A stretch of DNA of 37,977 nucleotides from an uncultured Chromatiales bacterium (GCA_937128475.1 CAKZML010000254.1:1-37977); one strand, 5' to 3'; shown: positions 10,290 to 21,519, counted from the stretch's first letter. Numbers and translations: made by a program. Notes: generated from the letters alone by a model not told the origin.

Positions 10290-11084
10290 ATGGATACCTT
10301 ACACGCCGTATTGCTGGCGTTGCTCCAGGGGCTGACTGAGTTCCTGCCTATCTCGAGTTCCGGCCACCTTATCCTGGTGCCCAGGTTCCTGGGTTGGCCG
10401 GACCAGGGACTGGCCTTTGACGTTGCGGTACACGTGGGAACCCTGACTGCGGTTTTGCTGTATTTCAGGCAGGACGTGCAAAAACTTACCCGTTCCTGGC
10501 TGGCTTCCTTGTTTACCCGTCGGCTGGATGAACATTCCCGCCTGGCCTGGGGAGTGTTGCTGGGAACGATCCCGGTCGGCCTGGTTGGACTGGCCATGAG
10601 TGATGTGGTGTCCACCGCCTTGCGTGATCCCAGGGTGATTGCCGCCACAACCATCGGCTTCGGCCTGCTGCTGGGTGCGGCGGATTTCCTGGGCAAGCGT
10701 TCCCGGGACGAGCACAGTCTTACTCTGAAAGATGTCATGTTGATCGGTGTTGCCCAGGCCATGGCCCTGGTGCCGGGAACCTCCCGTTCGGGTATTACTA
10801 TGACCGCAGCATTGTTGCTGGGCCTGACCCGTGAAGCCGCGGCCCGTTTTTCCTTTTTGTTATCCATTCCGGTGATCGTCCTGGCCGGCGGTCTTGAGGG
10901 GCTGGAACTGTTGCACTCCACCTCTGCCGTAGACTGGAATGCGATTTTCCTGGGCACCGCCGTGTCTGCGGTCAGCGCCTACCTGTGCATTCACTTCTTT
11001 CTGAAGTTGATTGGGCGAGCCGGCATGTGGCCATTTGTTATTTACAGGCTACTGTTGGGCGTTGCTATTATCGCTGTCCTCTAG
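10290..11084 (+). CDS. uppP: Undecaprenyl-diphosphate phosphatase
   Basis: ALLQGLTEFLPISSSGHLILVPRFLGWPDQGLAFDVAVHVGTL and PGTSRSGITMTAALLLGLTREAAARFSFLLSIPVI are BacA/UppP signatures. Confidence 0.96.
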   Translation: MDTLHAVLLALLQGLTEFLPISSSGHLILVPRFLGWPDQGLAFDVAVHVGTLTAVLLYFRQDVQKLTRSWLASLFTRRLDEHSRLAWGVLLGTIPVGLVGLAMSDVVSTALRDPRVIAATTIGFGLLLGAADFLGKRSRDEHSLTLKDVMLIGVAQAMALVPGTSRSGITMTAALLLGLTREAAARFSFLLSIPVIVLAGGLEGLELLHSTSAVDWNAIFLGTAVSAVSAYLCIHFFLKLIGRAGMWPFVIYRLLLGVAIIAVL

Positions 11085-11503
11085 CCCGGATTTTTTAGCG
11101 CAAGACGTGGCGTTGGTGATCGTGTTTCAGGGCCTTTCGCTTGGGAGGCTTCTCCTCTGGCGTGTTGGCGAAAATCAGCTTTTTCAGTAACTTGCATGGT
11201 GCTTTCCAAAGCGGCTTCGGCAATTACGAATTGGCCAAAGTGTCAAGATAGCTTATTGATTTGCATAGTTTATTAGAATTGTCTTATATTCTATAACGAG
11301 TCTCAGACTGCGTCTGGATACCGTGTGTTTCGCCAGGCTCCCCACAAGGATGGTGGAGGTGCCCCGGGGTGAAGAGCCCAAAAGATGTAAGTTTATGGCT
11401 GAAATTCTTCCAGTCGTGCCCGCTTGACTGTGGCGGGGACGGGTTGCTTGTATTTGGTGTTAGCGATTTCTACACATCGCCCAGCGTTGGAGAAAAAAGA
11501 AAA

Positions 11504-12829
11504 ATGAAACGCCTGTTCAACCTGGCTACCAGGGCCGATGCTTTGCTCGCCGGTTCCCTGTCCGTGTGTTTGTTTTTGTCGGCCGGTGCCGGTCAGGCAG
11601 AGACCTTGAGTGAAGCATGGCAGATTGCCATGGAGCGGGACCTGACTTTGCTTTCCGCCAATTCCCGGGTTGAGGCCGCAGAGGCTGACCTGGCTGCAGC
11701 GAAGGCCCAGCGTTATCCCATTCTGTCGGCCTCCGGCACTGTCATGACGATGGACGAGACGCCGGCATTTGATTTCGGCGCCGCGGGAATCCCGGTGCAG
11801 CTGCCCTTGTATGAGGGATCCACAGTAGTGACCTCGGATGCACGGGTCACCGTACCGCTGTTTACCTCGGGCGCCCTGAGCCACGGTATCGCCGCGGCAG
11901 AGGGTGGATTGGGGTCCAGCAAGTTCCAGGCGCTTTCGGTGGCCATGGATACCAGGCTGTCGGTGGCCGACGCCTACATCGGCGTGCTGCGAGCGGACAG
12001 CAACCTTCAGATTGCTGACAGCAATCTGCGAAGTCTCACCGCCCATGCGGCAGACGTGAAGGATATGTTCAGTGCGGGACTGGTGCCGCGCAATGACCAC
12101 CTTTCAGCCCAGGTTGCGCTTGCCGATGCCCAGCAGCGTCAACTCCAGGCGACCAACCACCTGGACCTTGCCAGGGCGGCCTACAACCGGGGGCTGGACA
12201 GGCCCCTGGACACGCAAGTCATCCTGGAGAACAAGACGCCGGTGGTGCAAATCGATTTCCCTGCTGCGGACCTGGAGGCGCTGACCGCCATGGCCCTGGA
12301 GCGGCGTCCGGAATTGGGTGGGATGGATGAAGGCGCGGTGGCGCTGCGTGCCCAGGCGGATGCGACCAAGGCGCGGGGCTTGCCCCAGGTTGCCTTGACC
12401 GGCGGCTATACCTATATGGAAAACCAGTTCCTCAACCAGGAGGACTACTGGATGGTCGGCGTGGGTGTGCGCTGGGATTTGTTTGACAGCGGGCGCACCC
12501 GCCATGCTGCAGACGCCCTGTCTCGTCGTGCCCGGGCCCTGAGCCAGAATCGCCGCAACATGGAAGGCGTCGTTGCCCTGCAAGTGCGCCAGTCGTGGCT
12601 GGACCTGTCCGAGTCCCGGCAACGCCTGAAGGTGGTTGCCAGGTCGGTTGAGCAGTCCGAGGAAAACCTGAAAGTTGTGCGGGACCGCTATCGCAATGGT
12701 GAGGGCACCAATACCGATGTGCTGGGCGCCCAGGCCCTGAGCAACCTGAGTAAGCAAAATTATGACAACGCCCGATACGACATTGAACTGTCGCGTATCA
12801 GGTTGGCCCGGGCCGTGGGCCTGCTTTGA
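11504..12829 (+). CDS. TolC-family outer membrane efflux protein
   Basis: Signal peptide, then TLSEAWQIAMERDLTLLSANSRVEAAEADLAAAKAQRYP; OEP repeats. ATG at 11504 after GGAG is preferred over the track start at 11369. Confidence 0.88.
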   Translation: MKRLFNLATRADALLAGSLSVCLFLSAGAGQAETLSEAWQIAMERDLTLLSANSRVEAAEADLAAAKAQRYPILSASGTVMTMDETPAFDFGAAGIPVQLPLYEGSTVVTSDARVTVPLFTSGALSHGIAAAEGGLGSSKFQALSVAMDTRLSVADAYIGVLRADSNLQIADSNLRSLTAHAADVKDMFSAGLVPRNDHLSAQVALADAQQRQLQATNHLDLARAAYNRGLDRPLDTQVILENKTPVVQIDFPAADLEALTAMALERRPELGGMDEGAVALRAQADATKARGLPQVALTGGYTYMENQFLNQEDYWMVGVGVRWDLFDSGRTRHAADALSRRARALSQNRRNMEGVVALQVRQSWLDLSESRQRLKVVARSVEQSEENLKVVRDRYRNGEGTNTDVLGAQALSNLSKQNYDNARYDIELSRIRLARAVGLL

Positions 12830-12843
12830 ACATGGAGAACAAG

Positions 12844-13932
12844 ATGAGTTTGTCATTTAACCACCGCCGCCTCGGCATTAGCCGTCGCCCCCTGAGTTTG
12901 CTCGGAGCGCTGGGTCTGATCCTGGCCAGTGGTGCCGCCTTCGCTGCCGATTACCCCTTCGCGCTGTCCGGCGCGGAATACGAGGTTGCGCCCAGGGAAC
13001 GCATTTGGGACGGAACGGTGGAAGCGGTAAACGAGGCGACCGTCTCTGCCCAGACGGCAGGCCGGGTAACCAGCATCCTGGTGGATGTGAACGATTTCGT
13101 GGAAGCCGGTGAAGTTCTGATTCGATTGACTGACACCGAGCAACGCTCTGCCCTGAAATCTGCCCAGGCGAATCTGCTGGGGGCCGAGGCCAGGGCCGCG
13201 GAAGCTGCCGCGGACTTCGCCAGGATTGAAGATATGTTCAAGAACGAGACGGTCTCACGCGCCCGAATGGACCAGGCCAAGGCGAATAACGAGTCGGCCA
13301 AGGCCAGTGCGGCATCTGCGCGTGCCGGGGTAACTGCGGCTCGTGAGCAATTGGATTACACCGTCATCCGTGCCCCCTACGCCGGGATTGTTTCCAGGCG
13401 CCTGGTGGAAGCCGGGGAGAGTGTTGGACCTGGGCAGCCGCTGATGACCGGGCTTTCACTGCAGCAATTGCGGGTCAATGTAGATGTGCCCCAGGGCATG
13501 ATCGACTCGGTTCGCCAGATCGGCAAGGCAGTGGTGCATTACGGTGACATCGACATCGCCGCCGAGAGCATCACCTTTTTTCCGGTCGCTGATGCGGCGA
13601 GCAACACCTTCCGGGTTCGTGTGAATCTTCCCCAGACCGATGTGGTGTTATACCCGGGCATGTTCGTAAAAGTGGGTTTTGTCGTGGGTGAAACCCAGCG
13701 CCTGCTTATTCCAGTCAGCGCCCTGGTGCGCCGCAGTGAACTGACCGCCGTCTATGTGGCGGATGGCCGCGGAGGCATAGGCCTGCGGCAAGTGCGGCTT
13801 GGACACACTTACGGTGATCGATTGGAAATTCTGGCCGGCCTGGATGAAGGCGAGCAAGTGGCACTGGATCCGGTGCAGGCAGGAATTTACCTGAAGCATA
13901 GTCGGGGCCAGGGAGCCGACCATGAGCAATGA
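12844..13932 (+). CDS. RND efflux periplasmic adaptor (HlyD/MFP) subunit
   Basis: WDGTVEAVNEATVSAQTAGRVTSILVDVNDFVEAGEVLIRL, YTVIRAPYAGIVSRRLVEAGESVGPGQPL. Start chosen from GGAG at 12834-12837 and ATG at 12844. Confidence 0.88.
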   Translation: MSLSFNHRRLGISRRPLSLLGALGLILASGAAFAADYPFALSGAEYEVAPRERIWDGTVEAVNEATVSAQTAGRVTSILVDVNDFVEAGEVLIRLTDTEQRSALKSAQANLLGAEARAAEAAADFARIEDMFKNETVSRARMDQAKANNESAKASAASARAGVTAAREQLDYTVIRAPYAGIVSRRLVEAGESVGPGQPLMTGLSLQQLRVNVDVPQGMIDSVRQIGKAVVHYGDIDIAAESITFFPVADAASNTFRVRVNLPQTDVVLYPGMFVKVGFVVGETQRLLIPVSALVRRSELTAVYVADGRGGIGLRQVRLGHTYGDRLEILAGLDEGEQVALDPVQAGIYLKHSRGQGADHEQ

Positions 13933-16900
13933 TTCGAAGCTCGGTTTTTCCGGTCGCCTTGCGGCAAAGTTTCAGGATTCCCCGATAACGCCGCTGCTGG
14001 CTATTACCGGGTTGTTGCTGGGTCTGTTTGCCTCGGGTGTTACGCCTCGCGAGGAAGAGCCCCAGATTAACGTGACCTTTGCGAATATCTTTGTTCCCTT
14101 CCCTGGCGCCAGCGCGGTAGAGGTGGAGAACCTGGTATCGGGACGGATGGAGCAGATCCTGGCCGAGGTAGAGGGCGTCGAGCACACCTATTCGGTTTCC
14201 AGGCCTGGAATGTCCATCCTCACCGTGCAGTTTGAAGTGGGGCAGCTGCGCACACCTGCCATTGTGCGACTGTACAACGCCGTGCAGTCCAACGATAACT
14301 GGCGGGCCCCGGGGCTGGGAATCATGCAGCCCTTGATCAAGCCCAAGGGCATTGATGATGTGCCTATCGTATCGGTAACCCTGTGGACCGAGGACCAGGA
14401 ATTTGGCGCCCAGGAACTACAGCGGGTGGCGCATAGCATTGAGGCAGAGATCAAGCGTGTCCCCGGCACCCGGGATGTTTACACCATTGGTGGGCCTGAC
14501 GATGTGGTGCACGTGGAACTGGATTCCCAGGCCATGGCTGGCTACAACATGTCTCTGGACGCCTTGCGTGGCGCCCTGGCCATGGGCAACGTGGTGCAGC
14601 ATGCCGGCGCGCTGGTTGCAGACAACCGGCAGATTCCGGTTACTGCAGGAACATTCCTGTCCAGCGCATCGGATATTGCCGAGCTGGTGGTAGGGGTTTT
14701 TGATGGCAAGCCCGTGTACTTGTCGGATGTTGCCCGGATCAGTGCGGGACCAGATCAGCCCGAGCAATTTGTTCGCTTTGGAACCGGCCCCAGTGCCGCT
14801 GAGAAAAACCTGGCCCAGGGCATCCATGCACCGGCAGTCACCCTGGCCATTGCCAAGAAACCCGGCACCAATGCCGTGGATATTGCCCAGCAGGTTATCC
14901 AGCGAGTGGAACAACTCAAGGGCGTGATGATTCCGGATCACGTGATGACCACTATCACCCGGAACTACGGACAGACCGCCGATGACAAGGCCAGCAAGCT
15001 GATACAGAAACTCATCTTTGCCACCGCCTCGGTGGTACTGCTGATCGGCTTCACCCTGGGATGGCGTGAGGCCGTGGTGGTAGGCGCCGCAGTGGTTCTC
15101 ACCCTGGCACTAACCTTGTTCGCGTCCTGGGCGTGGGGATTCACCATTAACCGGGTGTCCTTGTTCGCGTTGATATTTTCCATAGGCATCCTGGTGGACG
15201 ATGCCATCGTGGTGGTGGAGAACACCCACCGGCACATGATGCTCGGCGCCAAGAGCATCCGGGAGGCGATTCCGCCTGCGGTTGATGAGGTGGGTGGGCC
15301 GACCATCCTGGCTACCTTCACCGTGATTGCCGCCTTGCTGCCCATGGCATTTGTGTCAGGCCTGATGGGTCCGTACATGAGTCCTATTCCCATCAACGCC
15401 AGTGCCGGTATGGTCCTGTCGTTGGCGGTGGCGCTGACGGTCACGCCCTGGCTGAGCAATCACTTGCTCGGTGGCGGCCATGCTGGCACCCACGTGGAAG
15501 ACAAGCTGCAGAATAAACTGGATGCCTTGTTCAGAAAGGTGATGGGCCCGCTGCTTCGGGGCAAGGCCGGATCCGCTTCCCGCAAGCGCCTGTTCCTGGG
15601 TGTGCTGGTCGCCATCTTCGTGGCGATTGGCCTGGCCGGGGTCAAGCTGGTGGTGATGAAGATGCTGCCCTTCGACAACAAGTCCGAGTTCCAGGTGGTG
15701 GTGGATATGCCCGAGGGAGTCTCCCTTGAGCAGACCTCACGGGTACTGGACGAACTGGGCAAATATTTGCGCACAGTGCCCGAGGTGACCGACTTCCAGG
15801 TATACGCAGGCACGGCCTCGCCGATTAACTTTAACGGCCTGGTGCGTCAGTACTACCTGCGTGAGGGTGCCAACGTGGGTGACATCCAGGTGAACTTGCA
15901 GGACAAGCACAACCGCAGTCGCTCAAGCCATGAAATTGCCCTGGATGTGCGGGGACCACTGGTGGAAATCGGCACCGCCCTGGGTGCCTCGGTGAAGGTC
16001 GTTGAGGTGCCGCCGGGACCGCCGGTACAGGCGCCACTGGTTGCCGAGGTGTATGGGCCGGATTATGCGGGCCAGCTAAAGGTGGCAGGCGCATTGCGGG
16101 AATTATTTTCCAGCACGCCGGACATTGTGGATGTGGACGATAGCGTTGAAGCGGATGCGCCGAGACTGGTGATCGAGGTGGATCGCAACAAGGCTGCCTT
16201 GCTGGGCGTGAGCCAGGCCCAGGTCGCTGATGTCCTGTCGGTGGCCCTGGGTGGCCAGGACGTGGGCTACGTTCACCAGGGAACAGAGAAATACCCGATA
16301 CCCGTGCGACTTGAGTTGCCGGTGGCGGACAAGGCCCAGCTGGACAGCGTGATGATGTTGCGTGTGGCCTCCAACACTGGACACCTTGTGCCTCTCTCAG
16401 AAGTCGTCACGGTGCGCGAGGGCTTGTGGGAGAAGACCATCTATCACAAGGACCTGTTGCCGGTGGTGTTTGTTACCGGTGATATGGCCGGTGACCTGGA
16501 CAGCCCCCTGTACGGCATGATGGATATTTCCTCAGCCATTGTTGAGCAAAACACCGGTGGTGTGGATCTGGAACAGCGGTACATTACCCAGCCGGAGGAT
16601 CCCTACTATTACAGTGTGAAGTGGGATGGTGAGTGGCAGATTACTTACGAGACATTCCGTGACATGGGACTGGCGTATTCGGTTGGTCTGATACTGATTT
16701 ACCTGCTGGTAGTGGGTCAGTTCCGATCCTATTCGGTGCCCCTGATTATCATGGCGCCGATACCGCTGACCATTATCGGGGTGATGCCGGGGCATGCCTT
16801 GCTGGGCGCCCAGTTCACCGCGACATCCATGATTGGAATGATTGCCCTGGCGGGAATTATCGTCCGGAATTCCATCTTGCTGGTGGACTTTATTGATCAA

Positions 16901-17149
16901 GAATACGCGCGAGGTATCGCCTTCGAGGAGGCCATTATTCGTGCCGGCGCGGTGCGCGCAAAACCGATAGTCCTGACCGGTCTGGCCGCCATGATGGGTG
17001 CTTTCTTTATCCTGGATGATCCGATTTTCAACGGTCTGGCGATTTCCCTGATATTCGGCATCCTGGTGTCCACGGTGTTAACCCTGGTGCTGATACCGGT
17101 GCTGTATTACGCGAGTCGTTACAAGACCCTGGAGAGCACTTCCGGGTAA
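13922..17149 (+). CDS. Efflux RND transporter permease subunit
   Basis: 1075 aa; GLFASGVTPREEEPQINVTFANIFVPFPGASAVEVENLVSGRMEQIL, FSIGILVDDAIVVVENTHRHM, GIIVRNSILLVDFIDQ. Confidence 0.94.
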   Translation: MSNDSKLGFSGRLAAKFQDSPITPLLAITGLLLGLFASGVTPREEEPQINVTFANIFVPFPGASAVEVENLVSGRMEQILAEVEGVEHTYSVSRPGMSILTVQFEVGQLRTPAIVRLYNAVQSNDNWRAPGLGIMQPLIKPKGIDDVPIVSVTLWTEDQEFGAQELQRVAHSIEAEIKRVPGTRDVYTIGGPDDVVHVELDSQAMAGYNMSLDALRGALAMGNVVQHAGALVADNRQIPVTAGTFLSSASDIAELVVGVFDGKPVYLSDVARISAGPDQPEQFVRFGTGPSAAEKNLAQGIHAPAVTLAIAKKPGTNAVDIAQQVIQRVEQLKGVMIPDHVMTTITRNYGQTADDKASKLIQKLIFATASVVLLIGFTLGWREAVVVGAAVVLTLALTLFASWAWGFTINRVSLFALIFSIGILVDDAIVVVENTHRHMMLGAKSIREAIPPAVDEVGGPTILATFTVIAALLPMAFVSGLMGPYMSPIPINASAGMVLSLAVALTVTPWLSNHLLGGGHAGTHVEDKLQNKLDALFRKVMGPLLRGKAGSASRKRLFLGVLVAIFVAIGLAGVKLVVMKMLPFDNKSEFQVVVDMPEGVSLEQTSRVLDELGKYLRTVPEVTDFQVYAGTASPINFNGLVRQYYLREGANVGDIQVNLQDKHNRSRSSHEIALDVRGPLVEIGTALGASVKVVEVPPGPPVQAPLVAEVYGPDYAGQLKVAGALRELFSSTPDIVDVDDSVEADAPRLVIEVDRNKAALLGVSQAQVADVLSVALGGQDVGYVHQGTEKYPIPVRLELPVADKAQLDSVMMLRVASNTGHLVPLSEVVTVREGLWEKTIYHKDLLPVVFVTGDMAGDLDSPLYGMMDISSAIVEQNTGGVDLEQRYITQPEDPYYYSVKWDGEWQITYETFRDMGLAYSVGLILIYLLVVGQFRSYSVPLIIMAPIPLTIIGVMPGHALLGAQFTATSMIGMIALAGIIVRNSILLVDFIDQEYARGIAFEEAIIRAGAVRAKPIVLTGLAAMMGAFFILDDPIFNGLAISLIFGILVSTVLTLVLIPVLYYASRYKTLESTSG

Positions 17150-17164
17150 TCGCTAAGGAAGGGT

Positions 17165-18385
17165 TTAGCTGGAGCGCTGGCGGCCGATGGCCAGTTGGCG
17201 CTCCAGTCTGAGTTTTTCACCAATCTGGCGACCACTCAGGCCTTCCAGATCCAGGTCGGACGCGTTCACTGCGGCGGCGGCCTGATAGGCCTGGCGCAGC
17301 ATATCGGCCTGGGGATAGGGCTGGTCTTCCAGTCCGGTACGGCCCCGGGCGTCTGCTTCACACGCACGTACAAATCCTTCCAGAACCTCGGGACGGCGAA
17401 AGCAGTCCAGGTCCTCAAGCAAACCCAATACCGTGGCATCCTTGAGTTGGCTCATGCGATGGCATTTCCCGTGTAGCTCCGCGACCTTCACTCCCAGGTC
17501 TCTGAACTGATTCGGGATCTTCAGTCGCTGGGACATTTCCCGAACCAGGCGGGCGCCGCGCTGCTCGTGACCCGGGTGACTGGGCCAGCGATCCGGCGGC
17601 GTGGTGGCCTTGCCCAGGTCATGCACCAGGGCGGCAAACCGCACTACCGGGTCTTCGGACAGGCTTGCTGCCTGGGCGAGCACCATCAGTGTGTGAACGC
17701 CGGTGTCGATTTCCGGGTGCCATTTTGCTGGCTGGGGCACCCCATACAGCGCGTCAATTTCGGGGAACAGGACCGCCAGTGCGCCGCAATCCCGCAAGGC
17801 CTGGAAGTACAGTTGCGGCATGGCTTCGCCAAGGGCTCTCTCGGTTTCCTGCCAGACTCGCTCCGGCACCAGGTTGGCCATTTCGCCGCTGGCAGCCAGT
17901 TCCGCCATCAACTGCCGGGTTTCATCCGCAATGTAAAAACCCAGGGGCGCGAACCTGGCCAGGAAGCGGGCCACCCGCAGCACCCGCAGGGGGTCTTCGG
18001 CGAAGGCCGGTGAGACATGGCGCAGCACGCGCTCTTCCAGGTCACGCTGGCCGCCATAGGGATCTACCAGCTGTTGCTGGTCGTCCATTGCCATGGCGTT
18101 GATGGTCAGGTCTCGCCGCAGCAAGTCCTCTTCCAGGGTGACATCCGGCGAGGCATGCACTTCAAACCCGTAATAGCCCGAACCGCTTTTACGCTCGGTG
18201 CGCGCCAGGGCGTACTCTTCCGAGTTCTTTGGATGAAGGAATACCGGGAAATCCTTGCCGACCTTGCGGAAGCCCAGTTCCAGCATCTGTTCCACGCTGC
18301 CGCCCACGACCACCCAGTCGCGCTCCTTGATCGGGAGTTCGAGCAGTTTGTCGCGCACAGCGCCGCCTACAAGGTACGTATCCAT
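17165..18385 (-). CDS. cca: Multifunctional CCA tRNA nucleotidyltransferase / HD phosphohydrolase
   Basis: [49 protein letters not shown]. Confidence 0.96.
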   Translation of the reverse strand: MDTYLVGGAVRDKLLELPIKERDWVVVGGSVEQMLELGFRKVGKDFPVFLHPKNSEEYALARTERKSGSGYYGFEVHASPDVTLEEDLLRRDLTINAMAMDDQQQLVDPYGGQRDLEERVLRHVSPAFAEDPLRVLRVARFLARFAPLGFYIADETRQLMAELAASGEMANLVPERVWQETERALGEAMPQLYFQALRDCGALAVLFPEIDALYGVPQPAKWHPEIDTGVHTLMVLAQAASLSEDPVVRFAALVHDLGKATTPPDRWPSHPGHEQRGARLVREMSQRLKIPNQFRDLGVKVAELHGKCHRMSQLKDATVLGLLEDLDCFRRPEVLEGFVRACEADARGRTGLEDQPYPQADMLRQAYQAAAAVNASDLDLEGLSGRQIGEKLRLERQLAIGRQRSS

Positions 18386-18442
18386 GGGGCCATTGTGCCT
18401 CAGGCTCGAATCCTTGTCCCGACCGGGAGAATCCCGGGAGGT

Positions 18443-19408
18443 TTAGTTGCCTCGCCCGGCACCTTTGCGGAATTCATCCAGGTTGGCCTGAAGCTTGTTA
18501 GCGCCAAGATAAGTAGGCGCGATGACGTCCAGCGACCTGGGAGTGATGCCCAGTCGGCCAAGACCGTTTTTGTCACAGATGCTGTTCAGGGTCAGGGACC
18601 GGTAGTTGTCCATGCTGAACGGCTTTCCGGGAAGCAATTCCATCACCCTGGCCTGGGCCCGAGCCAGGTTGTCGGGTAAGCCGACGATCTTGCGCTTCAC
18701 GCCGATCTGCTTGGCCACAAAGGACACCAGTTCTCTCAGGGAATACACCTGGGGGCCGCAAAGCTGGAAGGTCTCGCCATGGGTGCGGGGGTTGTTCAGG
18801 CAGCGACGAAAAGCCTCGCTGACGTCACCGATGTACACCGGTGCGAAACGTGCGTTGGGACGCGCCAGGGGAAAAAACAGCGGGACCGAGCGCAGTAAAT
18901 CCGCGAATCGATTGGTGAAGGAATCTCCCCGGCCAAAAATTACCGAGGGCTGGAAGATTGTCCAATGCAGGTCTGGTCCGGCAGCGCGCACCGCTTTTTC
19001 TGCCTTGCCCTTGGTGCGCAGGTACACGCTGGGGCCTTTTTCGGCATCGGCTTTAAGGGAGCTCATATGCAGCAGACGTTTTACGCCGGCTTTTTCACAG
19101 GCCGCCACAACTTTTTCGGCCAACTCGCTGTGAGCACTGTCGAAGGAATTACCTTGTCCGCGGAACTCGTTGAGGATGCCTACCAGGTTGATGACCACGT
19201 CTACATCCTGGAAAAGGGTCTCCAGGGTCTGTGGGTCATGGATGTCGGCGGTAACTTCGCTGACCGTGGGCAGCACCAGCAGATCGCGATTGCGCTCGCG
19301 GTTCCTGGTAGGCAGCACCAGGCGATGTCCGTCACTGGCGAGTTTGGTTGTCAGGTTGTGTCCGACAAATCCGGTGCCGCCAAGAATGCATATCGAATGC
19401 TTGCTCAT
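18443..19408 (-). CDS. Complex I NDUFA9-like NAD(P)-binding (atypical SDR) protein
   Basis: SICILGGTGFVGHNLTTKLASDGHRLVLPTRNRERNRDLLVLP; FQPSVIFGRGDSFTNRFADLLR; ATG at 19406-19408. Confidence 0.85.
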   Translation of the reverse strand: MSKHSICILGGTGFVGHNLTTKLASDGHRLVLPTRNRERNRDLLVLPTVSEVTADIHDPQTLETLFQDVDVVINLVGILNEFRGQGNSFDSAHSELAEKVVAACEKAGVKRLLHMSSLKADAEKGPSVYLRTKGKAEKAVRAAGPDLHWTIFQPSVIFGRGDSFTNRFADLLRSVPLFFPLARPNARFAPVYIGDVSEAFRRCLNNPRTHGETFQLCGPQVYSLRELVSFVAKQIGVKRKIVGLPDNLARAQARVMELLPGKPFSMDNYRSLTLNSICDKNGLGRLGITPRSLDVIAPTYLGANKLQANLDEFRKGAGRGN

Positions 19409-19521
19409 GTTTTTCCGTTGGTAGGTAGTCGAAAAATCAGTATGCGCCAAAAAAAACGCCGCTAGCTGCAGGTCGTGAATTATAGAGTCAGCGAGCCCGT
19501 ATGTCAGGCTCTGGGGCCGGT

Positions 19522-21519
19522 CTAGTGACTGCCGGATTCACCCCGTGGCTGCACGAGCAGGCGGGCCTGGAGCTGGGCCGCGGAGGGTATGGGGGTCAGC
19601 ACGTCGGACAATCGGGTGCCTTGGCGTTCCAGGCGCCAGGAGAAAATGGCCTGGCTTTCCAGCACACGGCGCACGTAGTTCCTGGTTTCCCTGTAGGGCA
19701 GGGTCTCTATCCAGATATCAGCGGGAACCGACCCGGTGGCGGGCAGCCAACTGCTGACCCGGTTTGGTCCGGCGTTATAGGCAGCGGTGGACAGCACCTG
19801 GTGGCTGCCGAAGCGGGCCTGCATCTTCTCCAGGTAGCGGGTGCCCAGTTGAATGTTGGTGTCCGGGTCCAGCAGGCTTCCGCTGCTGGTATAGCGAATC
19901 TGGAATTCCCTGGCGGTTGCCGCTCCGGTGGCGGGCATCAGCTGCATGAGCCCCAGCGCGCCGGCCCGTGATTTCACGTCCGGCATGAACAGGCTTTCAC
20001 TGCGCGCGATTCCCATGGCCCAGTTCACGCTGATGCCGGCCTGGTCCGAGGATGTCTTGAATAACTCGAAGAACGCCGGTGGATAACGCAGTTCCAGGTC
20101 GTCGTAAAGGCGCTGGCGAGCTGCGGTGGCGATGGCCCGGGAGTGCCACCCCATGCGATGGGCAAGGATGGATGCCTGTATTTGCTCGGTGGGGGAGAGT
20201 TTCCGGATAACCTCATCCCATTCCTGTCGGCCGCGGGTGTATAGCCCTGTGGCGAACAATTCTCCGGCCCGGAACAGTTCCTGTTTCCCGGCCAGTTCTT
20301 CCAGCAAAAGTTCATCGGCAGGCGTGTTCCGGTGAGAGAACGCATAGGGCAGGCCCAGGGTATCGGCTGCCATGAATCCGTAATAACTACGTTGCTGGGC
20401 CAGGGCCATTAGCGCCTGGGTAGCCTGGTCGTTTTTACCCGCGTTCTGCATCGCACGGGCTCCCCAGTATTGCCACACATCCTCACGAGCCAGTTTGTCC
20501 GGCATGGCGGCAATCGCACGGCTTACGCTTGGCCAGTCACCCAGGTACAGGGCGGCCCGCGCCCACCATTCCAGGCTGTCCTCATCATGAAAGTCCACAG
20601 GCAGCCTGGCCATGCGCTGCATGCTGTTGGGCTGCATATTCTGGGCGGACCAGAATGCGATCTTCCTCTCCATCCCGGCGCGTTGAGCATCGCTGAAACT
20701 GAAGTGCTTCCGGTATTTTTTCTTCCAGAGTTTCTGGGCGGCATCCGGGTCGCGTCGTGCGAGGCGCTCAAGGCCGTCCAGGATCAGCGAACGGGCGCGC
20801 TCGGAATTCTTGAAGTGTTGCTTGGCCAGTTCACGCCCGGGGTCGCTGGCGATGCGCTTGTACAGGTCCGCCAGGGCTTGCTCGGACTCGGTCAGGGAGC
20901 CGGCCAGGTAATCGGCTAACTGGAAATTGCGCTCGGCCAGGGCCAGCGACAGTCTTTTCCGGTACCTGGCGCTGTCGAGCACTTTCTCACCGGCCAGCCA
21001 GCGAAATAGCGGATCACATTGCTTGGGTTGGCTGTGGCCCACCGTCCAGAGTTTCAGGGCGGGTTCAATCTGTGTCGTTGACTCTCCGGTTTTCAGTCTT
21101 GCGAGTACCGCCTGGCAGTGCAGGGCAGCGTCACTGCCGTTAGCGTAAAAGCCCTGGTATTGATCAAGGAATTCCGACCAGCGCTGTTCTGTGTACAGAC
21201 GCTGTATCCAGCGCGAGCGCAATCTGGAGGAGGCATAAAGCGAGGGGTGGTGTTCCAGGTAGGCCTCAATCTCCGGGTGGGGCACATCGGCGATGCTCGC
21301 GGCCAACCATGCGCCGCGCAGATCATCGCGCAGGGGATAGCTCTCCAGCACAGGCAGTTCTGGCTCCACCCGGGACCAGTCCCCGCGTTCGGCGGCATGC
21401 AAGGCGCGCACGAATGCCTCCCGCTGGTCCTGCAGGGACGGCGAATCGGCCAATCCCGCGTTGGCGGCGAAACAGGTGGCCAGGCAAAAAAATGTAATCA
21501 GTAAAACGTTGCGCATCAT
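19522..21519 (-). CDS. slt: Soluble lytic murein transglycosylase (Slt70-like)
   Basis: Long helical N-terminal region, then catalytic domain GIARSESLFMPDVKSRAGALGLMQLMPATGAATA ... NIQLGTRYLEKMQARFG ... STAAYNAGPNRVSSWLP. Confidence 0.93.
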   Translation of the reverse strand: MMRNVLLITFFCLATCFAANAGLADSPSLQDQREAFVRALHAAERGDWSRVEPELPVLESYPLRDDLRGAWLAASIADVPHPEIEAYLEHHPSLYASSRLRSRWIQRLYTEQRWSEFLDQYQGFYANGSDAALHCQAVLARLKTGESTTQIEPALKLWTVGHSQPKQCDPLFRWLAGEKVLDSARYRKRLSLALAERNFQLADYLAGSLTESEQALADLYKRIASDPGRELAKQHFKNSERARSLILDGLERLARRDPDAAQKLWKKKYRKHFSFSDAQRAGMERKIAFWSAQNMQPNSMQRMARLPVDFHDEDSLEWWARAALYLGDWPSVSRAIAAMPDKLAREDVWQYWGARAMQNAGKNDQATQALMALAQQRSYYGFMAADTLGLPYAFSHRNTPADELLLEELAGKQELFRAGELFATGLYTRGRQEWDEVIRKLSPTEQIQASILAHRMGWHSRAIATAARQRLYDDLELRYPPAFFELFKTSSDQAGISVNWAMGIARSESLFMPDVKSRAGALGLMQLMPATGAATAREFQIRYTSSGSLLDPDTNIQLGTRYLEKMQARFGSHQVLSTAAYNAGPNRVSSWLPATGSVPADIWIETLPYRETRNYVRRVLESQAIFSWRLERQGTRLSDVLTPIPSAAQLQARLLVQPRGESGSH

